Below, one piece after another: positions 8,168-15,340 of a stretch of 24,635 bases of DNA (its first letter is position 1; the number at the start of each line of letters is the position of its first letter). A model generated the notes under the pieces. The model saw nothing but the letters and a program-made list of their open reading frames with translations, ran no database searches and was not told where the DNA came from. This stretch comes from JAICYJ01 sp045806525 (GTDB lineage Bacteria; Actinomycetota; Thermoleophilia; Gaiellales; JAICJC01). Position numbers and translations under genes: made by a program. The stretch covers positions 1 to 24,635 of the forward strand of contig JBJMJD010000061.1 of NCBI GenBank assembly GCA_045806525.1, written 5' to 3'.

Positions 8168-9700
8168 ATGACCACCACCGCTGAAGGAGCGCGCGCCGGC
8201 GGTTCCGGCGGTGAGGAGGGGCGGCTCGCCCGTCGCTCGGCGTTCAACTTCGTCGGCCTGGGCGCTGCGAACCTCTTTCAGTTCGGCATGGTGGTGGTGC
8301 TGGCCCGCCGGCTCGGACAGCACGACGCGGGGGTGTTCTTCGAGGGCTTCGCCGCCATCCGGCTGCTGTCGGTGGTTGCCTCGCTGGGCCTGGATGTGAC
8401 CGCGGTTCGCTACGTGGCCATGCACCGCGCACAGGGCGATCACGGCGGCGCCGGTGCGGCGATCAGGCTGTCGCTGATGCTGGCCACGGCGCTGTCGGTG
8501 GCAGCGGCCGCGATCACCTTCGCGCTGGCACCGCAGATGGCCCACGCCTTCGGCAGCAGCGACCTGACTCCGGTGCTGCGGATCATGGTGCTGGCGCTGC
8601 CGTTCATCGTCGGCCAGATGGTGCTGATCGGCGCCACACGCGGCACCGGCGGCATGCGGTCGTTCGTGATCGTCGACCAGGTGCTGGACGGCGTGTTTCG
8701 GCTGGGAGCGATCACGATCGCGCTGCTGCTGGGCACCGGTCTCAACGGCGCCGCCTGGGCGTTCACGGTGGCGGCCGTGCTGACCACGACCGCGGCCATG
8801 ATCGCCGCACGCCGGATCGTGCGCGAGCCGCTCACCGGCGCCGCGCCAAGGACGGTGGAGCTGCTGCGCTTTACGGGCTACCAGTGGGGCGCGGCGCTCG
8901 CCGGCGTCGGCCTGCTGTGGGCGGACACGCTGCTGCTGGGGCTGTGGCGGCCACCCTCCGACGTCGCCGTCTACTCGATCGTCACGCGCACCGTCCTGTT
9001 CGGGATGATGTTCATCCTGCCGATCGGCATCGCCTTCCAGCCGGTGATCGCGCGCCTGTACGCGATCGGGGATCGCGGCGCCCTGGCGTCGATGTACCGC
9101 TTCGCCACCAAGTGGTCGACGCTCGCAGGGTGCCCCCCGCTCCTGTTCCTGGCGATCTTCGCAACGCCCGTGATCGCGCTGCTGTACCCGAACGCCTACA
9201 CCCGCGGCGCCTGGCCGATGGCGGTGCTGGCCCTGGGGCAGACGGTGAATGCAGCCACCGGGCCCTGCGGGCACATGGTGACCATGGTGGGGCGCTCGGA
9301 CCTGGTGCTCGGCAACAGCGCCGCCGCGCTGATCATCAACCTGGCCCTGAACCTGGCGCTGATCCCGCCCTACGGCATGGTCGGCGCCGGCATCGCCTGG
9401 GGCGTCTCGATCGTGGCATGGAACCTGATCCGGCTCTACCAGGCCTGGCGGGTGCTGGGCATGCACCCGTTCGGCCCCTGGGTGGGCCGCACCGCGATAT
9501 CGCTTGCCGCCTTCTGCGTAACGGCCGCAGCGGTGCGGCTGGCGCTCGAGTCGCAGTTGCCGCTGGTGCAGATCGTGGCCGGGGCCGTGGCCTCGTCGGC
9601 GGTGCTGCTGGCGGCGATGGCGGCCACCGGGCTGGTCGAGCGACACGACCTCACACCGGCCGGCGCACGCAGCCTGCTGGCGCGTGACGGCCCCCCCTGA
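8168..9700 (+). CDS. Wzx-like polysaccharide flippase (MOP superfamily)
   Basis: The product has 510 residues from ATG 8168. The frame continues upstream to 8123 and a GTG at 8144 is possible, but conserved sequence begins around RRSAFNFVGLGAANLFQFGM. The protein is almost entirely hydrophobic, with about 14 membrane helices, Arg-rich cytoplasmic turns and no signal peptide. This matches the polysaccharide-transport arm of the MOP superfamily (PF01943/PF13440). Such proteins flip undecaprenyl-linked repeat units to the outer face of the membrane, where a Wzy polymerase extends them; a Wzy-like protein is encoded at 20161-21579. The gene is flanked on both sides by opposite-strand GHL15-like secreted proteins. 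The gap 7959-8167 is the only upstream regulatory space. Transport of a lipid-linked glycan is inferred from family and context. Confidence 0.85.
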   Translation: MTTTAEGARAGGSGGEEGRLARRSAFNFVGLGAANLFQFGMVVVLARRLGQHDAGVFFEGFAAIRLLSVVASLGLDVTAVRYVAMHRAQGDHGGAGAAIRLSLMLATALSVAAAAITFALAPQMAHAFGSSDLTPVLRIMVLALPFIVGQMVLIGATRGTGGMRSFVIVDQVLDGVFRLGAITIALLLGTGLNGAAWAFTVAAVLTTTAAMIAARRIVREPLTGAAPRTVELLRFTGYQWGAALAGVGLLWADTLLLGLWRPPSDVAVYSIVTRTVLFGMMFILPIGIAFQPVIARLYAIGDRGALASMYRFATKWSTLAGCPPLLFLAIFATPVIALLYPNAYTRGAWPMAVLALGQTVNAATGPCGHMVTMVGRSDLVLGNSAAALIINLALNLALIPPYGMVGAGIAWGVSIVAWNLIRLYQAWRVLGMHPFGPWVGRTAISLAAFCVTAAAVRLALESQLPLVQIVAGAVASSAVLLAAMAATGLVERHDLTPAGARSLLARDGPP

Positions 9701-9737
9701 CGACCGCGCTCGGCGGCCGCCAGGGGGTGCTTCACCG

Positions 9738-10910
9738 CTACGAGGTCAGGAACATGCCGCTGTGCGCCGGCACGTTCAGCTGCGACACGCTCGCCCCGGA
9801 GGGCGTGTGGAAGGTCGCGGGCAACTGCACTCCTGCCGAGGAGCCGGTCGGGTTGACGACGACGATGCCTGCGCTGTAGCGGCGGTAGTAGACGCCTGCG
9901 CCGTTCGACGTCAGCGAGCCGCTGGGACTGCCGATCTTGACCTGGTCATCGCCGTACCAGGTGTTGCCGTTGTCGCTGCGATGGCCGGTGAAGTAGAAGT
10001 ACTCATGGCCTTGGTTGGCCAGCATGAACGACGCCAGCGCGAAGCTGTGCCATGCGTTGATCTGCGCAGTGGTGGCCGTCGTCCAGGTCTTCGTCCAGCA
10101 GAGCGCCGACCGGCCCTTGGACTGGACGTCCTGGAGCGCGCGCACCGTCGCCAGCCAGCTGGCGGTGGATGGGTAGGCACTGATCCTGGCCGAAGCGTCC
10201 CGGAAGCAGCCCTCGAACTCGCCGGCCTCGATGCCTGATACGAGCGGTGAGGTATCGCTCCAGTACCCGGGGCCCGTGCGCATCCCGTTGATCAGCAGCG
10301 GGATGCCGATGGCGTTGTCGACGGTCTGCGCCAGCCCGGTCTCGGCGGCGATCCACTCGCTGGTGGTGAACACCTTGCCGGTGCGCGGGTTGACCGGGTT
10401 GCCGGAGAACCCGCTGAAGCCGTAGAGGCCCATGGAGTCGAGGTAGACGCCGGTCCATCCGGCCGCCTGCTGGGCCTTCGCGTAGTCGGCCATCCACGTG
10501 CGCACGGCCGGGTTGCCGACGTCGATCAGATAGGTGCCATAGCTCGACTTCAGCAGCGCTCCGGTTGGGGTGTGCAGCAGCCAGCTGGGGTGGTTCGCCT
10601 TGATCCAGGTGAAGTCTGAGCCGTACACCGACGTGCCCTTGTGGTACTGGGCCACGACGATGCCGGGCTTGGCGGCCTTCATGGCGGAGAGGAACGGCTG
10701 ATAGCGCTGGGCGGCAACGACGATGTCGTAGCGGTGGGCGACCGTGACGGCCTCCGCCTTGGTGTCGACGCCACCCTTGCCGCTCGTGTCGAACAGCCAG
10801 TCGTGGACACCTGGTTGCGACGAGACGATGGCTCCGCTCGACGAGACGCTGAACAGGGTGAAGGCTGCGGCCAGCGCAGCGGCCAGCACCAAACGGACGG
10901 AACGGTTCAT
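9738..10910 (-). CDS. Secreted GHL15-like putative glycoside hydrolase (paralogue)
   Basis: The product has 390 residues from ATG 10910, with a strong AGGAGG Shine-Dalgarno 8 nt upstream that settles the start against an in-frame ATG at 10940. A signal peptide (MNRSVRLVLAAALAAAFTLF) is followed directly by the barrel-like domain, with no PPC domain or linker. Visible landmarks include GVYLDSMGLYG with candidate catalytic Asp158, and GIEAGEFEG (Glu228/231/233) at the place equivalent to GMAETW in the paralogue at 6306-7958. Both end in a short beta-rich region (VVVNPTG... VPAHSG; VLVNPGD... MAPHTG). The gene faces the flippase tail to tail across 37 bp. Extracellular glycan processing is inferred; the substrate cannot be read from sequence. 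Confidence 0.75.
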   Translation of the reverse strand: MNRSVRLVLAAALAAAFTLFSVSSSGAIVSSQPGVHDWLFDTSGKGGVDTKAEAVTVAHRYDIVVAAQRYQPFLSAMKAAKPGIVVAQYHKGTSVYGSDFTWIKANHPSWLLHTPTGALLKSSYGTYLIDVGNPAVRTWMADYAKAQQAAGWTGVYLDSMGLYGFSGFSGNPVNPRTGKVFTTSEWIAAETGLAQTVDNAIGIPLLINGMRTGPGYWSDTSPLVSGIEAGEFEGCFRDASARISAYPSTASWLATVRALQDVQSKGRSALCWTKTWTTATTAQINAWHSFALASFMLANQGHEYFYFTGHRSDNGNTWYGDDQVKIGSPSGSLTSNGAGVYYRRYSAGIVVVNPTGSSAGVQLPATFHTPSGASVSQLNVPAHSGMFLTS

Positions 10911-11069
10911 AGACGAGACCTCCTGGGGGTCGGGGAGCACGGATCGGTTCGCCTGCCCCAGACCTTGGCGTCCGGATGTTCGGGCCCTGTTAATGATCGG
11001 TGAGAGATGTGGAGGTTTTCTGGACCACCACGTGGGGAGCCGCCCGCAACGGCCAGGGCGAAGGTGCGT

Positions 11070-11085
11070 GGCGCCGGCCGGCGCC
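11070..11085. other. 16-bp perfect palindrome just past the PqqD-like gene
   Basis: GGCGCCGGCCGGCGCC begins 8 bp beyond the stop of the PqqD-like gene and can form a GC-only hairpin. No T-run follows on the minus strand. It may end the RiPP precursor operon in a non-canonical way, or be a chance palindrome in GC-rich DNA. The rest of the 183-bp gap 10911-11093 shows only the Shine-Dalgarno of the downstream gene. Confidence 0.3.
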
Positions 11086-11093
11086 GCCGCGCG

Positions 11094-11378
11094 TCAGCCG
11101 GACGTCACGAGCAGGTCGCGCTCACGCAGCTGCTCGACGAATGCGGACAGCTCCTCATCCGCGCTGTCCGGTACATCCTCGGCCTCGGCCCGGACGGCCT
11201 CGGCCAGGCTCTGGAACGTCCGCTCCTGCTCGAGCAGCCTCCACACCACGCAGCCGAAGTCGTTGAGCCCGTGGTAGGCGCCCGACTGCAGGTGCAGCAG
11301 CACGCCACCCTGCTCCTCCTCCAGCGAGCGGAAGACGACGTCCGGGTTGCGGCTGATTCGAGTGGTGGGGTCGATCAT
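11094..11378 (-). CDS. PqqD-like RiPP recognition element protein (lasso B1)
   Basis: The product has 94 residues from ATG 11378, with AAGGAG about 9 nt upstream; the open frame to 11453 lies inside the upstream permease gene. The sequence has the PqqD/RRE pattern: three beta strands (VVFRSLEEE, GGVLLHLQSG, AYHGLNDFG) and then helices (VVWRLLEQERTFQSLAEAV, DEELSAFVEQLRERDLL). In lasso-peptide pathways this standalone B1 protein binds the leader of the precursor through its YxxP motif and presents it to the B2 protease. A YxxP motif is present in the precursor encoded at 13233-13397. It is the last gene of the leftward RiPP operon, 16 bp after the permease. Cytosolic, with no catalytic residues expected. 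Confidence 0.88.
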   Translation of the reverse strand: MIDPTTRISRNPDVVFRSLEEEQGGVLLHLQSGAYHGLNDFGCVVWRLLEQERTFQSLAEAVRAEAEDVPDSADEELSAFVEQLRERDLLVTSG

Positions 11379-11394
11379 GGGTAGTCGCTCCTTG

Positions 11395-12225
11395 TCAGTA
11401 CAGGCCGAGCGTACCGAGTCGACGCTCGCGACGCATCGCCAGGCGGAAGGCATAGAGCCCCAGCGCCAGCGTGATACCTGACAACGGCACCAGCTTGGCG
11501 ATGGTGATCAGCGCATCGTCCCACCCCGCGCCACCGATCAGCTGCGCCCGCATGCCCGTGATGGCGATGCCGATCGGGTTGATCCTGGCCAGGGGAGCGA
11601 CCCAGGACGGGAACAGCGCCAGCGGAAAGTACGCACCTGACGTGAAGGTCAGCGCGAAGGCGAGGAACCCGATCGCTCCCGAGCCGCGCCGGAAGGTGAG
11701 CACGCCGGCCGAGGCGATCGATCCCAGTCCCCACACGAACGGGATGAACGCAGCCAGGATCAGCAGCGCGGGGATGTACCCGCTGGCGGCGAAGCTGACG
11801 TTGAACGCGATCGACACGATGATCAGAAATATGACCGTCCGGAAGGGGACGTAGATCAGGTCGTAGATGACCGAACCGAGCAGGACGACGCTGGCTGTGG
11901 TGGGCGTGACCATCAGCGACTCCAGCGTTCCCAGCGACTGCTCCTGCTGTATGGCGCTGACCAGCCGCGCCAGCCCCACGGCCATGAAGCCCGCCACGGC
12001 GATGCCGACGGTGACGTAGGCGATATACGAGGTGCGCCCGCCGCCGTTGATGTGGATCGGATGCACCAGCTTGGACACGAACGAGAACACCAGCGCCTGG
12101 GCGAACAGGTTGATCCAGTCGCTGATGATGGCTCCGCGGTAGCTCAGGCGCACCAACAGGTCGCGTCGCAGGAACGCCCCGAGCTTGGACGCCTCGGCGA
12201 GGGCGCCCGATCTCCCGTGGGTCAC
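11395..12225 (-). CDS. ABC-2 type transporter permease
   Basis: I start at GTG 12225, which overlaps the ATPase stop as GTGA and gives 276 residues; this classic translational coupling is preferred over an in-frame ATG at 12285 inside the ATPase gene. Six hydrophobic segments are visible (for example LFAQALVFSFVSKLV, YVTVGIAVAGFMAVGLA, TVIFLIIVSIAFNV, YIPALLILAAFIPFVWGL). The EQSLGTLESLMVTPT motif between helices is characteristic of ABC-2 permeases (PF01061/PF12698). With the adjacent ATPase it would form an exporter for the mature peptide. Lasso clusters often use a fused ABC exporter instead, so a separate ABC-2 pair is a notable variant. Substrate assignment comes from operon position. 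Confidence 0.85.
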   Translation of the reverse strand: MTHGRSGALAEASKLGAFLRRDLLVRLSYRGAIISDWINLFAQALVFSFVSKLVHPIHINGGGRTSYIAYVTVGIAVAGFMAVGLARLVSAIQQEQSLGTLESLMVTPTTASVVLLGSVIYDLIYVPFRTVIFLIIVSIAFNVSFAASGYIPALLILAAFIPFVWGLGSIASAGVLTFRRGSGAIGFLAFALTFTSGAYFPLALFPSWVAPLARINPIGIAITGMRAQLIGGAGWDDALITIAKLVPLSGITLALGLYAFRLAMRRERRLGTLGLY

Positions 12226-13208
12226 GTCCTGGCCGTCGTCAGCCGCAGGAACGACTCCTCCAGCTCGGAGCGCTGCTGCGCGCAATCGAGCACGACGACA
12301 CCGGTGGCCGAGAGATCCGCCAGCACCTCGCCCAGCACGGCGTGCTCGGCAAGATCGAGCCGGAAGTGCTCGCGGTCGGCGCCGACCCGCGCCAGCTTTC
12401 CGCGATCGCCCAGCGCCGTTGCGGCCCGCGCGAGAGCGTCGTCGTCGAGCGTCGCCTCGCCGGTGCGCAGCCGCAGCAGGTACCCGCGCGCGCTCGACTT
12501 CAGCATCAGATCCTCGACGGTGCCCTGGAAGGTGGTGCGGCCCCGGTCGAGCACGGTGACCGCGTCGGCGAACCCGCGGATCTCGTCCAGCCTCTGGGTC
12601 GTCCAGATCACGGCGGTGCCGTCGGCGGCGATCGAACGTGTCAGATCCTGCACCCGCCGGGCACCCTCGGGGTCGAGCCCGTCGGTGGCCTCGTCGATCA
12701 CCAGCACCGGTGGATCCATCAACAGGGCGCGGGCCATCGAGAGTCGCTTCTGCATGCCGTGACTGTATAGCCCCACCCGCTGGTCGACGGCCTCGCTCAG
12801 ACCGACGTCGGCCAGTCGCCGGCGGGCACGCGTCAGTGCCTCCTTACGGCCGATCCCGTACATGCGCCCGAAGAAGGCGAGGTTCTCGAGGCCGCTGATG
12901 CGGTTGTAGAACGTGCGGTCGGCGGACGGGAAGAACCCGATGTGGCGACGTGCGGCCATCGGGTCCTGGCCGACGTCGATGCCGGCCACCGACACGTGGC
13001 CGCCTTCTGCCAGGAGCAGCCCGGTCAGGATCCGCAGGAACGTCGTCTTGCCGGCGCCATTGGGGCCAAGCAGAGCAGAAATGCGTCCGGCGCCGACCCG
13101 AAGGTCGACGCCGGACAGAACCTGCCTATCACCGAACGACCGGGTAACGTCACGAGCATCCAGGACAGCGCTCAGGGGGGTTGCGCCCCCGGATGAACTG
13201 CCCGTCAA
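12222..13208 (-). CDS. ABC transporter ATP-binding protein (peptide export)
   Basis: The product has 328 residues from a TTG at 13208. No ATG or GTG exists in frame between this TTG and the precursor stop, so TTG is the likely start. Walker A is at residues 48-56 (GPNGAGKTT), the ABC signature at about 149-155 in variant form (SHGMQKR), and Walker B at about 168-173 (VLVIDEATDGLD). The D-loop follows, and an H-loop-like region (IWTTQRLDEI) has Gln where His is usual. The C-terminal 90 residues match the extension common in ABC-2 type drug and polysaccharide exporters. It follows the precursor gene by 24 bp and overlaps the permease by 4 bp, so export of the RiPP, or self-immunity, is inferred. 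Confidence 0.88.
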   Translation of the reverse strand: MTGSSSGGATPLSAVLDARDVTRSFGDRQVLSGVDLRVGAGRISALLGPNGAGKTTFLRILTGLLLAEGGHVSVAGIDVGQDPMAARRHIGFFPSADRTFYNRISGLENLAFFGRMYGIGRKEALTRARRRLADVGLSEAVDQRVGLYSHGMQKRLSMARALLMDPPVLVIDEATDGLDPEGARRVQDLTRSIAADGTAVIWTTQRLDEIRGFADAVTVLDRGRTTFQGTVEDLMLKSSARGYLLRLRTGEATLDDDALARAATALGDRGKLARVGADREHFRLDLAEHAVLGEVLADLSATGVVVLDCAQQRSELEESFLRLTTART

Positions 13209-13232
13209 TCCGGTCAGAACGACAAGCGCTAG

Positions 13233-13397
13233 TTAGCTGGTCGAGCCGCCGTGGCTACCGCACGAATACTCGCCGAACTTGTCGGTCTCGCACACGATGT
13301 GGTCCTTGTGGACCTGGTGGCCCGTCTTGTTCGTGTGGATGAACGTGTGGTCGGCGATGGAACCGAAGTCCATCACCACCGGAGCTGCATACTTCAC
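13233..13397 (-). CDS. Lasso-type RiPP precursor peptide, 54 aa
   Basis: The start is GTG 13397, preceded by GAGGGGGG about 6 nt upstream, with TAA at 13233-13235. The leader begins MKYAAPVVMDFGSIADHTF. It carries the YxxP motif (Tyr3-Pro6) and a following FGS-x-x-DHT segment, as in proteins annotated as lasso RiPP family leader peptides. The C-terminal half contains His27, His30, His33 and Cys36 at three-residue spacing, then DKFGEYSCGS and a C-terminal GGSTS ending in Ser54. An in-frame ATG at 13373 would remove the YxxP motif and is rejected. Neighbours on both sides are lasso biosynthesis genes. The core start is uncertain. Only Thr22 at -2 with Lys24 as residue 1 and Asp32 at position 9 fits the usual rule; a Cys36/Glu43 ring or a Gly26/Asp32 ring are alternatives. 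It has a near-consensus promoter. Confidence 0.85.
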   Translation of the reverse strand: MKYAAPVVMDFGSIADHTFIHTNKTGHQVHKDHIVCETDKFGEYSCGSHGGSTS

Positions 13398-13403
13398 GGA
13401 GTA

Positions 13404-13411
13404 CCCCCCTC
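13404..13411 (-). promoter_or_regulatory. Ribosome binding site fixing the GTG start of the RiPP precursor
   Basis: The minus strand reads GAGGGGGG ending 6 nt before GTG 13397. It supports the GTG over the ATG at 13373 (no Shine-Dalgarno at the right distance) and over an out-of-frame ATG at 13390. Confidence 0.7.
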
Positions 13412-13442
13412 TTCTAATCAGGAAAACTACGAAGCCAAGGCC

Positions 13443-13470
13443 ACTATACCCCGAACCCCGGCTGTGTCAA
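13443..13470 (-). promoter_or_regulatory. Strong sigma-70-type promoter for the RiPP precursor operon
   Basis: On the minus strand a perfect -35 TTGACA (13465-13470) and a -10 TATAGT (13443-13448, one mismatch to TATAAT) are separated by 16 bp. Transcription would start near 13436, giving a leader of about 40 nt before GTG 13397. This is by far the best promoter match in the window and fits a highly expressed precursor. Confidence 0.75.
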
Positions 13471-13507
13471 CCCTCATGATGACGAGTTATGAGGCCGCAT
13501 GGTTGAC

Positions 13508-13543
13508 TGGACAGAGCCGCGCCCATCACTACACTGAGGGAGG
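13508..13543 (+). promoter_or_regulatory. Divergent promoter for the cyclase operon, possibly leaderless
   Basis: TGGACA (13508-13513) and TACACT (13530-13535) are separated by 16 bp, and TACACT is followed by 8 nt and the ATG at 13544. The GGGAGG just before the ATG has no spacing, so it is a poor Shine-Dalgarno, and the layout suggests transcription starting at or beside the ATG. The same TACACT, 8 nt, ATG pattern occurs before the flippase. Confidence 0.5.
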
Positions 13544-15340
13544 ATGGGATCCCTCGCAGCACGACTCAGCAGGACGGGACCGGCTGAGCCGGATCGCGTC
13601 CGCCAGATGCTGGCCGCCGCACCGCATCGTGGCGGCCGACAGCAGGTGCGCGAGCACGGTGCCGTGGCGCTGGGTGTGTCCCAGGACGATGAGGTGGCCG
13701 ACGCCTCAATATCGACCGGGAACGGCCTGGTTGCCGCGTTCTCGGGCAGGCTCGACAACGCCGCCGACCTGCGCCGGCAGCTGGCGGCGCACGGTCGAAC
13801 GGCCGTCGGCGAGACGCCGGCCGACATCGTCGAGGAGGCGTTTCGCGTGTGGGGTGAGGGCGCCCCAGCCCGCCTGCGCGGACAGTTCGCCGCCGCGGTC
13901 ACCGACGGCGAACGGATCTGGAGCTTCCGCGACCAGGTCGGATTTCGCGCGGTGTACTACCGCGAGGATAGCGTCGCAGTCCACCTCGCGAGCGAAGCGA
14001 AACAGGTTCTGGCGGGCGCGGGCATCCCTCGCGAACCCGATCTGGACGCCGTCCAGCACATCTTCTACGGGACCGGCCGAGGGGCCGACGCCGACTGTGC
14101 CGTCAAGGGTGTCAAGCGGATGGCCGCCGCCACCGTGCTGTCGCACGATCGCGGCGGTCGCCGACGCGCCGACCGCTACTGGGAACCGGAGCAGCTCGTG
14201 GAGACCGGCCGCTTCACCGCGGCCGAGGCCGAGCAGCGTTTCTCCGAGCTGTTCGATCAGGCGGTCGGGCGCTGCCTCACCGGGAACGACGGGGTGTCGC
14301 TATCGGGAGGCATCGACTCGCCGGCCGTGGCCGCGTTCGCGGCTCCCGGACACGAGCAGCGGTTCGGCACAGCGGTCGGGGCGCTGTCCGCCGTGTTCCC
14401 CGACCTGCCGAGCGTGGACGAGAGTGGCTGGATCTCGCTGGTGGCGGAGCATCTGGGCATGCCGCTGCACACCTACCGGCCTCAGGCCAAGGGCCTGGAC
14501 GACGTGCAGCGCTGGGGTAACCTGCTGGACTGCCCGACGCCGATCGTCTCTGTGCCGGAGCTGGACGAGAACTACGCGCTGGCGCGCCGGCTCGGTCATC
14601 GCTCGCTGCTGACCGGCGAGCTCGCCGAGTACGTGATCGACAGCCGTGGGGACCTGGCCGGGCACCTGCTGATGCACGGCCGGCTCTCGGCCCTGACGTC
14701 GCTCGTGCGCACCCAGCGCCGCCGGGGAGCGGGATGGCCGTTCATCGCCAGGCAGTTCGTACCGTCGCTGGTGCCCGGTCGGATGGCCAACCGCTTCCTC
14801 AGCTGGCGCGGTGTCAAGCGTGCAATTCCCCCGCCGGACTGGATCACCCACCGCGAATTGACGACGACCCCGCGGCCCGACCTGCTGACGCCGGCGCGGC
14901 AGCGATGGGTGGACCTTCAGACCTCCTCCTTCGGCGGCTCCTCCGAGACTCTGGCCGCCGACGAGGTGGTGGCGGCGATCCACGGCCTGGACATCCGCCG
15001 ACCGTTCGTGGACGTCGACCTGTGGGAGTTCTTCCTGAGCCTGCGAGCCGAGGTCAAGTATCCCGACACGCGCAGGAAGACACTGGTCAAACGCTGCCTA
15101 CGCGGGCGCGTGCCCGATGCGATCCTCGACCGCAGGGACAAGACCGTGTTCGGCGAACATCTGCTCACGCACGCCGATTACGACGTCATGCGCCACTACA
15201 TCGCCGACCCGCCGCACCGGATCACCGGCGTCGACTACCGGCGCCTGGCGGAGCGGCTCGACCAGGGCGGCTTCACGCTCTGGGAGTATTGCTGGGCGCG
15301 CGACCTGACCTCCGCCCACGCGTTTCTCGCAAACTGGTGA
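13544..15340 (+). CDS. Asparagine-synthase-like lasso macrocyclase (C protein)
   Basis: The product has 598 residues. The N-terminal half (about 1-200) has the class II glutamine amidotransferase fold pattern, but the protein starts MGSLAAR instead of MCGI. The catalytic Cys2 is therefore absent and no glutaminase activity is expected. The synthetase domain carries the ATP-pyrophosphatase loop LSGGIDSPAVAAFA (SGGxDS at 254-259) and, near the end, RRKTLVKRCLRGRVPDAILDRRDKT in the usual asparagine-synthase arrangement. In lasso pathways this enzyme adenylates an Asp/Glu side chain of the core and closes the ring onto the N-terminal amine. It diverges from the precursor gene and overlaps the kinase gene by GTGA. 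A true asparagine synthetase is unlikely given the missing Cys2 and the RiPP neighbours, although such genes also occur in polysaccharide loci. Confidence 0.85.
   Translation: MGSLAARLSRTGPAEPDRVRQMLAAAPHRGGRQQVREHGAVALGVSQDDEVADASISTGNGLVAAFSGRLDNAADLRRQLAAHGRTAVGETPADIVEEAFRVWGEGAPARLRGQFAAAVTDGERIWSFRDQVGFRAVYYREDSVAVHLASEAKQVLAGAGIPREPDLDAVQHIFYGTGRGADADCAVKGVKRMAAATVLSHDRGGRRRADRYWEPEQLVETGRFTAAEAEQRFSELFDQAVGRCLTGNDGVSLSGGIDSPAVAAFAAPGHEQRFGTAVGALSAVFPDLPSVDESGWISLVAEHLGMPLHTYRPQAKGLDDVQRWGNLLDCPTPIVSVPELDENYALARRLGHRSLLTGELAEYVIDSRGDLAGHLLMHGRLSALTSLVRTQRRRGAGWPFIARQFVPSLVPGRMANRFLSWRGVKRAIPPPDWITHRELTTTPRPDLLTPARQRWVDLQTSSFGGSSETLAADEVVAAIHGLDIRRPFVDVDLWEFFLSLRAEVKYPDTRRKTLVKRCLRGRVPDAILDRRDKTVFGEHLLTHADYDVMRHYIADPPHRITGVDYRRLAERLDQGGFTLWEYCWARDLTSAHAFLANW

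Noticed and set aside
8087..9646. Minus-strand open frame of 519 codons opposite the flippase
   Set aside because: His/Gln/Arg-rich shadow of a hydrophobic protein; no domain and no ribosome site.
13371..13373. ATG as the precursor start
   Set aside because: It would drop the YxxP leader motif and lacks a well-placed Shine-Dalgarno; GTG 13397 has both.
13251..14612. Plus-strand open frame of 453 codons across the RiPP promoter region
   Set aside because: It runs antisense to the precursor and out of frame with the cyclase. The conserved SGGIDS cyclase frame starts at 13544.
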